From contig JALHMN010000021.1 of NCBI GenBank assembly GCA_022844005.1, positions 1 through 41,565 on the forward strand: DNA of 41,565 bases, read 5' to 3'. The translations under genes and the position numbers were made by a program. Shown in pieces: positions 7,796 to 15,975 of this stretch. Each line of letters begins with the position of its first letter. The stretch's first letter is position 1. A model generated the notes under the pieces. The model saw only the letters and a list, made by a program, of their open reading frames with translations, did not search any database and had not been told where the DNA came from. The DNA is from a bacterium (GTDB lineage Bacteria; Pseudomonadota; Alphaproteobacteria; Ferrovibrionales; Ferrovibrionaceae).

Positions 7796-8455
7796 ATGCC
7801 CTTCCTCGACCTTCTGACCAGACTGCCGAAGAGCCGGCGCAACATCACCGCGCGGGCGACGGCGAAGACGCCGGAGCTGGTGGCGCGGTCGATGCAGTTC
7901 GGCTTCGACTATTTCGACGGCAGTCGCGAGCACGGCTATGGCGGCTATCGCTACGACGGGCGCTGGGTGCCGGTGGCGGCCGATATCGTCGCGCATTACG
8001 GGTTGAAGGCGGGGCAGCGGGTGCTGGACGTCGGCTGTGCCAAGGGATTCCTGGTGAAGGATCTGCTGCGTGCCTGCCCGGGGCTGGAGGTGATCGGCCT
8101 CGACATCTCGCATTATGCACTGACGCATGCCGAGGCCGAGGCGGCGGGCAGGCTGGTGCGCGGGTCCTGCGACGCGCTACCGTTTTCCGATGGCGGCTTC
8201 GACCTCGTCATCGGTCTCGACGTCATCCACAACCTGGACCGGGCGGGCGTCGTCCGCGCGCTCAGGGAATTCAACCGGGTGGGAAACGGACGCAGCTATA
8301 TCCGCGTGGACAGCTATCACACGCCGGAGCAGCAGGCGCTCTTCGCCGACTGGGTGCTGACGGCGAAGTTCCACGACTACCCGCAAGGCTGGGAGGCGGT
8401 CTTCGCCGAAGCCGGCTTCCGGGGCGATTGGACATGGACGATCATCGCGGCCTAA
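7796..8455 (+). CDS. Class I SAM-dependent methyltransferase
   Basis: A 219-residue Rossmann methyltransferase with motif I VLDVGCAKGF (76-85), a following acidic residue in VIGLDIS, and FDLVIGLDVIHNLD as motif IV. The start codon is 3 bases after the previous stop. It resembles methyltransferases of surface-glycan clusters that methylate a sugar or an amino acid side group. The substrate is unknown. Operon position suggests it acts on the same unusual sugar as its neighbours. Confidence 0.78.
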   Translation: MPFLDLLTRLPKSRRNITARATAKTPELVARSMQFGFDYFDGSREHGYGGYRYDGRWVPVAADIVAHYGLKAGQRVLDVGCAKGFLVKDLLRACPGLEVIGLDISHYALTHAEAEAAGRLVRGSCDALPFSDGGFDLVIGLDVIHNLDRAGVVRALREFNRVGNGRSYIRVDSYHTPEQQALFADWVLTAKFHDYPQGWEAVFAEAGFRGDWTWTIIAA

Positions 8456-8488
8456 AAGGTCGCCGAATTCGAACGGACAGGTGCTGGT

Positions 8489-9481
8489 TTGAGCAAGAAA
8501 TGGGTCATCCTGGGCGGCGGCGGTTCCTTCGGCATCCACACCGCCTTCTGGCTGCTGGACCATGCCGATCCGAAGAAGGTCATCGGTGTCGGCCGCAATC
8601 CCCTGCGGCCCGGGCCGTTCTCGCTCGACGTCGAGAAGCGGAAGGGCTTCGAATACCACGCACGGCATGTCACGCATGAACTCGACCTGCTGCTCGAGAT
8701 GCTGGACAAGGAGCGGCCCGAGATCATCGTGAACTACGCCGCCCAGGGCGAAGGGGCGGTCAGCTGGAAGAATTCCTGGCGCTTCTTCGAGACCAACTCG
8801 ATGGCGCTGGCGAAGCTGGTCGAGGAACTGATGAAGCGCGACTACCTCGAGCGCTTCATCCATATCGGCACGTCGGAGATGTACGGCTCGGTCGACACGC
8901 CGGCCACGGAGGACACGCCGATCAAGCCGTCCTCGCCCTATGCCGCCTCGAAGGTGGCCTTCGACATGTACCTCATGTCGGTGAGCAAGTTCCTCAAGTT
9001 TCCGATGAACGTGATCCGGCCCTCCAACGCCTATTGCCCGGGGCAGCTTCTGCACCGGGTGATTCCGAAGGCGGTGCTGCTGGGGCTGAAAGGCGAGAAG
9101 CTGCCTCTGCATGGCGGGGGGCGGGCGGAGAAGTCCTATATCCACGCCCGCGACCTCGGGCGCGCCATCCAGCTGGTAGCCGAAAAGGCGCCGCTGGGGA
9201 CCATCTACAATGCCGGCCCGGCGGAACCGACCTCGATCCGCCGGGTGGTGGAACTGACCGCCGAAGCGCTGAATATCCCCTTCGAGCAGCTCTGCGAAGT
9301 CACCGGCGACCGCCTCGGCCAGGACGGCCGCTATTGGCTGGACAGCTCGGCGATCAAGCGCGACGTCGGCTGGGAGCCCGAGATCGGCTGGGACGAGGGC
9401 CTGGCCGAGATGGTCGCCTGGGGCAGGAAGTATTTCGACGAGATCAAGGACCTGCCCACCGACTACGTGATGCGGGCCTGA
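8489..9481 (+). CDS. NAD-dependent epimerase/4,6-dehydratase family protein
   Basis: A 330-residue extended SDR related to dTDP-glucose and GDP-mannose 4,6-dehydratases. It has GGGGSFG at 9-15, GTSEMYG at 127-133 with the T-S-E triad of dehydratases, a catalytic YAASK at 151-155 and RPSNAYCPGQ. The start is a TTG at 8489. This enzyme has a complete active site, unlike the two SDR/dehydrogenase-like proteins upstream. It probably makes a 4-keto-6-deoxy nucleotide sugar, the type of substrate that ThDP enzymes such as YerE modify. Whether it uses CDP-, dTDP-, UDP- or GDP-sugar cannot be read from sequence. Confidence 0.82.
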   Translation: MSKKWVILGGGGSFGIHTAFWLLDHADPKKVIGVGRNPLRPGPFSLDVEKRKGFEYHARHVTHELDLLLEMLDKERPEIIVNYAAQGEGAVSWKNSWRFFETNSMALAKLVEELMKRDYLERFIHIGTSEMYGSVDTPATEDTPIKPSSPYAASKVAFDMYLMSVSKFLKFPMNVIRPSNAYCPGQLLHRVIPKAVLLGLKGEKLPLHGGGRAEKSYIHARDLGRAIQLVAEKAPLGTIYNAGPAEPTSIRRVVELTAEALNIPFEQLCEVTGDRLGQDGRYWLDSSAIKRDVGWEPEIGWDEGLAEMVAWGRKYFDEIKDLPTDYVMRA

Positions 9482-9488
9482 TCGCCAC

Positions 9489-10454
9489 ATGCCGCCCGAA
9501 GCCCGCCTTTCGATGTACCGGCAGATGCTGCGCATCCGCCTGGTGGAGGAACGCATCGGCGTTCTCTATGCCGAGCAGGAGATGCGGTGCCCGACGCACC
9601 TCTGCATCGGGCAGGAGGCGCCGCCGGCCGGCATCTCGGCGCATCTGCGCCGCGACGACCTGGTGTTCAGCGGCCATCGCAGCCACGGCCACTATCTCGC
9701 CAAGGGCGGCGACCTGAAGGGCATGCTGGCCGAGCTGTATGGCCGGGAGACCGGTTGCGCGGCGGGCAAGGGCGGCAGCCAGCACCTGATCGATCTCGAT
9801 TGCGGCTTCATGGGGTCGGCGCCGATCCTGGCCAGTACGATCTCGGTCGGCGTGGGCGCGGCCTGGGCCGCCAGGATGGACGGCCGCGATCAGGTGGTGG
9901 TGGTCTATTTCGGCGACGGCGCGACGGAGGAGGGCACCTTCCACGAAGCCCTGAACTTCGCCGGCACTTTCAAGCTCGCCGTCGTCTTCGTCTGCGAGAA
10001 CAACCTCTATTCCGTCCACTCGGCACTCGACATCCGGCAGCCCAACCGGCCGATCCATAGCCTCGCTGCGGCGCATGGGATGATCGGCCTGCATGGCGAC
10101 GGCAATGATGCCGACGTGGTGTGGAGGCTCGGTGGCGAGGCCGTGGCACGGGCGCGGGCCGGCGAGGGGCCGAGTATCGTTGAGCTCGCGACCTACCGCT
10201 GGCGCGAGCACTGCGGCCCGAACGGTGACCTCGAGCTGAAATACCGAAGCGATGCGGAGTTTGCCGAATGGCAGGGCCGCGATCCGGTCCGCATCTACCG
10301 CGACCGGCTGGTCGGCGAAGGCTTGCTGACCGCAGCCGCCGACGCGACGATGACGGCCGAAATCGAGACCGAAATGGCGGACGCTGTTTCCTTCGCCAAG
10401 GAGAGCCCCTTCCCGGCACCCGAAGCGCTGGCGCGTTTCGTCTATCCGTCCTGA
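9489..10454 (+). CDS. ThDP-dependent dehydrogenase E1 component, alpha subunit
   Basis: A 321-residue protein of the pyruvate/acetoin dehydrogenase E1-alpha family. The ThDP motif runs from GDG at 142-144 to NN at 171-172. RSHGH (64-68) and GKGGSQH (93-99) match the conserved E1-alpha loops. The beta subunit follows after 10 bases. No E2 acyltransferase or E3 lipoamide dehydrogenase is present, so this is not a standard 2-oxoacid dehydrogenase complex. Free-standing E1 pairs in sugar clusters, such as AviB1/AviB2 of avilamycin synthesis, are linked to adding a two-carbon branch to a ketosugar. A similar decarboxylation-transfer reaction is the likely job here. Confidence 0.85.
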   Translation: MPPEARLSMYRQMLRIRLVEERIGVLYAEQEMRCPTHLCIGQEAPPAGISAHLRRDDLVFSGHRSHGHYLAKGGDLKGMLAELYGRETGCAAGKGGSQHLIDLDCGFMGSAPILASTISVGVGAAWAARMDGRDQVVVVYFGDGATEEGTFHEALNFAGTFKLAVVFVCENNLYSVHSALDIRQPNRPIHSLAAAHGMIGLHGDGNDADVVWRLGGEAVARARAGEGPSIVELATYRWREHCGPNGDLELKYRSDAEFAEWQGRDPVRIYRDRLVGEGLLTAAADATMTAEIETEMADAVSFAKESPFPAPEALARFVYPS

Positions 10455-10464
10455 CGGTTCACCG

Positions 10465-11523
10465 ATGAGCAGGCAACTCCGCTACTTCGAAGCGCTGCGC
10501 GAGGCGCAGGCCCAGCTTCTGGCTACCGACCCGCACACCTATCTGATCGGCCTGGGCGTGCCCGGCCCGACCGGAATCTTCGGCACCACCAAGGGCCTGC
10601 AGGAGGAGTTCGGCGCGCATCGCGTCTTCGACATGCCCTCGTCGGAGAACGCGATGACGGGCGTCGCGCTCGGCACGGCGGTGATGGGGAAGCGCCCGAT
10701 CATCGTCCATATGCGCGTCGACTTCGCCGTGCTGTCGATGGAGCCGCTCGTCAATCAGGCGGCCAAGTGGCACTACATGTACGGCGGCAAGCTGAAGGCG
10801 CCGCTCACCGTGCGGATGATCATCGGCCGCGGCTGGGGACAGGGGCCGCAGCATTCGCAGTCGCTGCAGGCTTGGTTCGGCCATGTGCCGGGCCTGAAGG
10901 TGGTGATGCCGACGACACCCCATGATGCCAAGGGCATGCTGATCGCCGCCTCCCGCGACGACGCGCCGGTGATCGTGCTGGAGCATCGCTGGCTCTACAA
11001 CATCGCCGGGCCGGTACCGGAAGAACCCTACGAGGTGCCGCTCGACAAGGCCGCCATCGTGCGCCCGGGCCGGGACGTAACGCTGGCAGCCACATCCTAC
11101 ATGACCCTCGAAAGCCTGAAGGCGGCCGATATGCTGGCCGGACTCGGCATCTCGGCGGAGGTGGTGGATCTGCGCTCGGTCTCGCCCATCGATATCGCGA
11201 CGCTCGTTCAGTCCGTGGGCCGCACGCGGCATTTCATCGTCTCAGACACCGGGCAGGAGAGCTATGGCGTCGGCGCGGAAGTTCTGGCGGCGGTGAGCGA
11301 GAAGGCCTTCGGGTCGCTGGCCGCGGCGCCGATCCGTATCGGCCTGCCGCATATTCCCACGCCGACGACGCCGGCCCTGGCCGATCTCTACTATCCGCTG
11401 GCCCGCGACATCGCCCGGGCGGCGCTGAAGACGCTGGGCTCCAACCGCGCGCTGCCGCCCGACGACAGCGATCCGCGGAAGTGGAAGGATGTGCCCGACC
11501 CCTCCTTCACGGGCCCCTATTGA
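10465..11523 (+). CDS. ThDP-dependent dehydrogenase E1 component, beta subunit
   Basis: A 352-residue partner of the E1-alpha subunit. It contains MPSSENAMTGVALG with the Glu that contacts the ThDP pyrimidine, GRGWGQGPQHSQSLQAWFGHVPGLKVVMP and the C-terminal transketolase fold (VVDLRSVSPID, SDTGQESYGVGAEV). Its last ~30 residues form a charged, Pro-rich tail ending DPSFTGPY, longer than in classical E1-beta. It follows its alpha subunit directly, as expected for an alpha2beta2 enzyme. The chain ends one base before the next start. Confidence 0.85.
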   Translation: MSRQLRYFEALREAQAQLLATDPHTYLIGLGVPGPTGIFGTTKGLQEEFGAHRVFDMPSSENAMTGVALGTAVMGKRPIIVHMRVDFAVLSMEPLVNQAAKWHYMYGGKLKAPLTVRMIIGRGWGQGPQHSQSLQAWFGHVPGLKVVMPTTPHDAKGMLIAASRDDAPVIVLEHRWLYNIAGPVPEEPYEVPLDKAAIVRPGRDVTLAATSYMTLESLKAADMLAGLGISAEVVDLRSVSPIDIATLVQSVGRTRHFIVSDTGQESYGVGAEVLAAVSEKAFGSLAAAPIRIGLPHIPTPTTPALADLYYPLARDIARAALKTLGSNRALPPDDSDPRKWKDVPDPSFTGPY

Positions 11524-11524
11524 G

Positions 11525-12379
11525 ATGACGGCGATGTTGGATCCCGCCGGCGAGCGCACGGCCTTCGTTCTCTCAGCCACGGCCGATATCGGACATGGCA
11601 TCGCCGAACGGCTCTTGGCCGATGGCTGGCGGGTGGCGGGAACGGGGCGATCGGCGGACCGGGTTTCGGACCTGCTGGCGCATCCACGGTTCAGCTTTCT
11701 CGGCTGCGACCTCGACGATCGCGACAGCATCGCCGCCGCCGTGCAGGCTTTCGCCGCCCACGGCACACCCTGGGACCTGTTCGTCTCGAGCGCGGGCACG
11801 ATGGAGCCGATCGGGCCATTCTTCGATCTGGATTTCGATGCCTGGGAGCGTTCGATTCGGGTGAACTCCACGGCGCAGCTGCGTGTGCTGCATGGCCTAT
11901 GGAAGGCGCGGCGCCGTGGAGCGAATGTCGACGCCATGCTGATGGCGGGCGGGGGCACCAACAACCCCTTCACCAACTATTCCGCCTACTGCGCCGCCAA
12001 GATCATGCTGATCAAGATGTGCGAGTTGCTGGACGACGAGGCCGAGGCGCTCAACATCTTCATCATCGGCCCGGGCTATGTGCGCACGCGCATCCATGAG
12101 GAAACGCTGCGCGCGGGCGCGGCGGCGGGCGAGGGGCTGGACAAGACCAGACGCTTCCTGCAGGACGCCGGCACGCCGATCGACGACATCTACGCCCACA
12201 TGCGCTGGTGCATGGAGCAGGGACGTGGCGTGGCGGGAGGACGCAACTTCTCGACCGTTCACGATCGATGGAGGGGCGGCGGACAGGAGCTGATCGAAGG
12301 GCTGCGCGACGATGCGGACGGGTTTCGCCTGCGGCGCCGCCCGGCACGGGAGCCGGCGAGGGGATCCGAACAGCAATGA
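11525..12379 (+). CDS. Short-chain dehydrogenase/reductase (classical SDR)
   Basis: A 284-residue classical SDR. The cofactor motif SATADIGHG is at 17-25, SSAGTM replaces the NNAG motif, and the catalytic Tyr135-x3-Lys139 (YCAAK) is intact. The start is ATG 11525, just after the E1-beta stop; ATG 11534 is an alternative. In a branched-sugar pathway a reductase is needed to reduce the ketone left after a ThDP enzyme adds its acyl unit (as YerF does in yersiniose synthesis). That role is an inference from context. The gene overlaps the next one by an ATGA (12376-12379). Confidence 0.8.
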   Translation: MTAMLDPAGERTAFVLSATADIGHGIAERLLADGWRVAGTGRSADRVSDLLAHPRFSFLGCDLDDRDSIAAAVQAFAAHGTPWDLFVSSAGTMEPIGPFFDLDFDAWERSIRVNSTAQLRVLHGLWKARRRGANVDAMLMAGGGTNNPFTNYSAYCAAKIMLIKMCELLDDEAEALNIFIIGPGYVRTRIHEETLRAGAAAGEGLDKTRRFLQDAGTPIDDIYAHMRWCMEQGRGVAGGRNFSTVHDRWRGGGQELIEGLRDDADGFRLRRRPAREPARGSEQQ

Positions 12380-14169
12380 AACTCTCCGACTATGTTGCGG
12401 GCTTCCTGGCGGGGCAGGGCATCGGCCATGCCTTCATCATTTCGGGTGGCGCCTCGATCCACCTCCTGCATTCCATTGCCGAGCATCCGGACATCGAACA
12501 CATCTGTCCGCATCACGAGCAGGCCGGCGCCATGGCGGCGGACGGCTATGCCCGCGTCACCGGCCGGCCCGGATGCGCCATCGGGACGAGCGGTCCCGGG
12601 GCCACGAACCTGATCACCGGGATCGCTGGCGCCTGGTTCGATTCCGTTCCTTGCCTGTTCATCACCGGGCAGGTGACGACCTTCCGCATGAAGGGCGATA
12701 CGGGCGTGCGGCAGCTCGGCTTCCAGGAAACCGAGATCATTCCGATGGTGAAGCCCATCACCAAATACGCGATCCAGATCCTGGATCCGTTGCGCATCCG
12801 CTATGAACTGGAGAAGGCGGTCCATATCGCCACCACCGGCCGTCCCGGGCCCGTTGTGGTGGATATCCCCGATGACCTGCAGCGAATGAACATCGATGTC
12901 GATGTCCTGCCGGGTTTCGCCGCGGAGGCCGAGACATCGGCGCTGCCGGCGCCCCTGGCATCCGATATCGACAGGATCCTGGCGATGCTGCGCGGTGGCG
13001 CGCGGCCGGTGCTGGTGCTGGGCTGGGGCATCCGGCTGGCGGGCGCGGTGGACAGCGTGCGCGAACTGGTCGATCGGCTGGGCGTTCCGGTGCTGACCAG
13101 CTGGGGGGCTCGCGATATCCTGCAAGCAGGGCATCCGCTCGCCGCCGGCACTTTCGGAACGCATGGATCGCGCGCAGGAAACTTCACCGTTCAGAACGCC
13201 GATCTGGTGATAACGCTGGGTGCCCGGCTCAGCACCCGAGAGACCGGCAGCCCGCTGGAAAGCTGGGCCCGCGAGGCGCGGACGGTGGTTGTCGATATCG
13301 ACCAGGCCGAACTCGACAAGTTTCCGCGTTTCGGCAAGACGCTCGACCTGGCGATCCGCGCCGATGCCGGCGCCTTCGCGAAGGCGTTGCTGGCGCGGGC
13401 CAACGATATTGTCACACCGGATCTGGCGCCCTGGCGAGACCGGATCGCCTCCTGGACGGAGCGCTATCCGATCTGTCCGCCGGACGCGGCCGCCGATATC
13501 GACATCAATCCCTACCGGTTCGTAGATCTTCTCTCCGACGTGGTGCCGCCGAAGGAGCATGTGTTCATCGACACCGGCTGCTCGATCGCCTGGATGATGC
13601 AGGGATTTCGCAACCGCGGCGGCCAGCGGCTGTATCATGACTTCAACAACACGGCCATGGGATGGGCGTTGCCGGCGGCGATCGGCGGCTGCTTCGCGCT
13701 GGACCGCGCGCCGGTCACCTGCATCAGCGGTGACGGCAGCCTGATGATGAACCTGCAGGAACTGGCCACCATCCAGCACCATCGCCTGCCTGTCCGTCTG
13801 TTCGTCATGAACAACCGCGGCTACAGCATGGTGCAACAGACCCAGGAGCAGTGGCTGGGGGGCGAGCATGTCGGCACGTCCCACGAGGGCGGACTGTCCT
13901 TCCCGGATTTCACCACCGTCGCCGCCGCCTTCGGCATTCCGCATATCGTGATCGACAAGAACGCCGATCTCGACCTTCGCCTTGCCGAGGCATTCGCGGT
14001 GAAGGGTCCGGTGCTGGTGGATGTACGTGTTCCGGCGTCGCGGCGGGTGATGCCGCAATCGCGCTTCGGATATCCGATCGAGGACTCGGAGCCCTTGCTG
14101 CCGCGCGACGAGTTTCTCGCCAACATGATCGTCAGGCCGATGCCGAAATCGCTGGAGCCGATATCTTGA
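12376..14169 (+). CDS. ThDP-binding acetolactate-synthase-like enzyme
   Basis: A 597-residue member of the acetohydroxyacid synthase/pyruvate oxidase superfamily. It has an N-terminal PYR domain with the activating Glu48 (HHEQAGAMAADGYAR), a central domain (PVLVLGWGIRLAG), and a C-terminal PP domain with GDG at about 452-454 and NN 24 residues later. The start is the ATG that overlaps the SDR stop. No regulatory (small) subunit gene is present, which argues against branched amino acid synthesis. The sugar-pathway homologue YerE of Yersinia transfers an acetyl unit from pyruvate to a CDP-4-keto sugar; the CDP-glucose gene at the left edge makes a YerE-like role plausible. Confidence 0.83.
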   Translation: MKLSDYVAGFLAGQGIGHAFIISGGASIHLLHSIAEHPDIEHICPHHEQAGAMAADGYARVTGRPGCAIGTSGPGATNLITGIAGAWFDSVPCLFITGQVTTFRMKGDTGVRQLGFQETEIIPMVKPITKYAIQILDPLRIRYELEKAVHIATTGRPGPVVVDIPDDLQRMNIDVDVLPGFAAEAETSALPAPLASDIDRILAMLRGGARPVLVLGWGIRLAGAVDSVRELVDRLGVPVLTSWGARDILQAGHPLAAGTFGTHGSRAGNFTVQNADLVITLGARLSTRETGSPLESWAREARTVVVDIDQAELDKFPRFGKTLDLAIRADAGAFAKALLARANDIVTPDLAPWRDRIASWTERYPICPPDAAADIDINPYRFVDLLSDVVPPKEHVFIDTGCSIAWMMQGFRNRGGQRLYHDFNNTAMGWALPAAIGGCFALDRAPVTCISGDGSLMMNLQELATIQHHRLPVRLFVMNNRGYSMVQQTQEQWLGGEHVGTSHEGGLSFPDFTTVAAAFGIPHIVIDKNADLDLRLAEAFAVKGPVLVDVRVPASRRVMPQSRFGYPIEDSEPLLPRDEFLANMIVRPMPKSLEPIS

Positions 14170-14171
14170 GC

Positions 14172-15059
14172 ATGACCGAGCCCGATCCGGCACCGCGGCA
14201 GCCAGACCTCTTCGACGATCTGTTCCAGGTCCTGGCCCAGTATCCGGAGCGGCACGCGACGGCCGATCCGATGTGGCGCGTGTGGCGCGCGGCGGCCCTG
14301 GCCGAGGTGCGGCGCCTCTTCGCCGGGGCGACGCCGTCCTTCGTTCCCTTCGGCCCCTTCGGTGCCGTCAGCCTGCCCTATCATCGGATGGGGAACATCG
14401 ACTCGCTCGACCTGTTCGGCATGGACGAGCTGATCATCTTCGCCTTCTACAACGCCAACCGCGCCCGCTATCGGAAGGTTGTCGATTTCGGGGCGAATAT
14501 CGGCCTGCACAGCATCATCCTCGGCCGTAGCGGCTTCGACGTGCGTTCCTTCGAGCCCGACCCGGTGCATTTCGAGTTGTTGAAGGCGAACCTCGAACTG
14601 AACCACGTATCCAGCGATCTGCATCGTGCCGCCATCTCCTTCGAAGCCGGCCGCGCCGAATTCGTCCGGGTGCTGGGCAACACGACGGGAAGTCACCTCG
14701 CGGGGGCGAAGGAGAATCCCTATGGCTCGCTGGAGCGCTTCGAGGTCGAGATCGAAGCGGCGGCTCCGCACCTCGCCTGGGCCGATTTCGCCAAGATCGA
14801 TATCGAAGGGCACGAGGCGGCGCTGATCACCCATCTCGATGCGGATGTCTGGGCGAAGACTGACGCGATGCTGGAAGTCGGCACTGCGCGGAACGCCGAA
14901 CTGATATTCGAGCATCTGGCGAAGGGGCCGGCCATGATGTTCGCGCAGAAGATCGGCTGGGGCCGGGTTCGGCACCTGGAAGACATGCCGACCAGCCACC
15001 GGGATGGTTCGCTGTTTCTCACCGGGGCGGATGCGATGCCCTGGAGCGTTCAGCCCTGA
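14172..15059 (+). CDS. FkbM family methyltransferase
   Basis: A 295-residue SAM-dependent methyltransferase of the FkbM family. It contains VVDFGANIGLHS at about 103-114, FEPDP soon after and the typical KIDIEGHEAALI. FkbM enzymes O-methylate sugars or polyketides. The start is ATG 14172; a TTG at 14166 overlapping the upstream stop is possible. It is the last gene of the nine-gene operon. Its 3' end overlaps that of the leftward oxidoreductase gene by 10 bases, so the two operons converge here without room for a separate terminator. Confidence 0.85.
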   Translation: MTEPDPAPRQPDLFDDLFQVLAQYPERHATADPMWRVWRAAALAEVRRLFAGATPSFVPFGPFGAVSLPYHRMGNIDSLDLFGMDELIIFAFYNANRARYRKVVDFGANIGLHSIILGRSGFDVRSFEPDPVHFELLKANLELNHVSSDLHRAAISFEAGRAEFVRVLGNTTGSHLAGAKENPYGSLERFEVEIEAAAPHLAWADFAKIDIEGHEAALITHLDADVWAKTDAMLEVGTARNAELIFEHLAKGPAMMFAQKIGWGRVRHLEDMPTSHRDGSLFLTGADAMPWSVQP

Positions 15060-15967
15060 TCGCTCGCGGCCAGGCCACGCAGCGTCGCGTTGATCCACAG
15101 GTCGTTCGACAGATTGCCCGGGCCGCCGCCGGCGCAGAGTTGCTTGAAATGAGCGTATTCCGCCGCCCAGGTGGGATCGTCCTGCACCAGGGTGATGCTC
15201 TCCTCCGGCGGCCGGCCGGCGGGCAGCACGCGGCGGCGATGCCGGAAGGTCGAGGGGCCCCACTTGCACAGGCTCTCGATATGCGCGCTGCCCTTCTCCG
15301 CGAAGACATCGCAGGTGAAGTGGTTGCGCCAGGACAGCATCGTCATCTCGAGCTGGATCGACATCGCGCCTGAGCTGGTCAGGATGACGTGGTCGGGGCT
15401 CCTGTTCTCGAAGCGGTTGATGGCCGTCGCCGTGAAGCTGGCCTCGGGAACGCCGAACCAGAAGTGGATGGTGTCGAGCAGGTGGGAGCCGAGGTCGTGC
15501 AGCACGCCCGAGCCCTGGTCGCGCCAGGCGGAGTTCCGCACCAGCCGCGCCGTGCCGTTGCCGTAGAACAGCCGAACGGCGTAGACGCGGCCCAGCTCGC
15601 CACTGTCGATCAGTGCCTTCATGCGCATGAAATGCGGCTCGAAGCGGTGATTGTAGGCCGTGTAGCAAACGGCGCCGGTCCGCGACGCCTTGTCGATCAG
15701 CGCCTGGATCGCCGCCTCGTCGCCGGCCACCACCGGTTTCTCGACCAGGAGGTGTTTGCCCTGGTCCACCAGCGCCGTCATCAGTGGGAGTTTGGCCTCG
15801 TCGGGGATGCACAGCAGGGCGGCGTCATAGGCGCCGGGAGGCACATCCTCGAGCCGGCGGAAGCCGACGCCCTCCTTCACCGGGTCGACGGTGGCGACCA
15901 AATCGGCACCGGCGGCGGCTGCCCGTTTCGGTCCCTGCACGCCCATGCCGACGACGACGACGCGCAT
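15050..15967 (-). CDS. Gfo/Idh/MocA family oxidoreductase
   Basis: A 305-residue NAD(P)-dependent oxidoreductase. GMGVQG (7-12) is the dinucleotide-binding motif and E76-K77-P78 is the family's signature EKP. AYNHRFEP and DLGSHLLDTIHFWFG lie in the substrate domain. The start is the ATG at 15967, 8 bases after the upstream gene; the longer upstream frame is non-coding. Members in glycan clusters oxidise or reduce nucleotide sugars or inositols. It is the last gene of a seven-gene leftward operon. Confidence 0.85.
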   Translation of the reverse strand: MRVVVVGMGVQGPKRAAAAGADLVATVDPVKEGVGFRRLEDVPPGAYDAALLCIPDEAKLPLMTALVDQGKHLLVEKPVVAGDEAAIQALIDKASRTGAVCYTAYNHRFEPHFMRMKALIDSGELGRVYAVRLFYGNGTARLVRNSAWRDQGSGVLHDLGSHLLDTIHFWFGVPEASFTATAINRFENRSPDHVILTSSGAMSIQLEMTMLSWRNHFTCDVFAEKGSAHIESLCKWGPSTFRHRRRVLPAGRPPEESITLVQDDPTWAAEYAHFKQLCAGGGPGNLSNDLWINATLRGLAASDQG

Positions 15968-15975
15968 GCTGGTCC

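Noticed and set aside
9489..11523. Central pyruvate dehydrogenase complex
   Set aside because: No E2 or E3 gene, and the pair is embedded in a sugar-modifying operon.
12259..15812. Long antisense frames of 640-660 codons opposite the ThDP enzyme and FkbM genes
   Set aside because: They are complementary-strand shadows caused by high third-position GC, with no domain signal.
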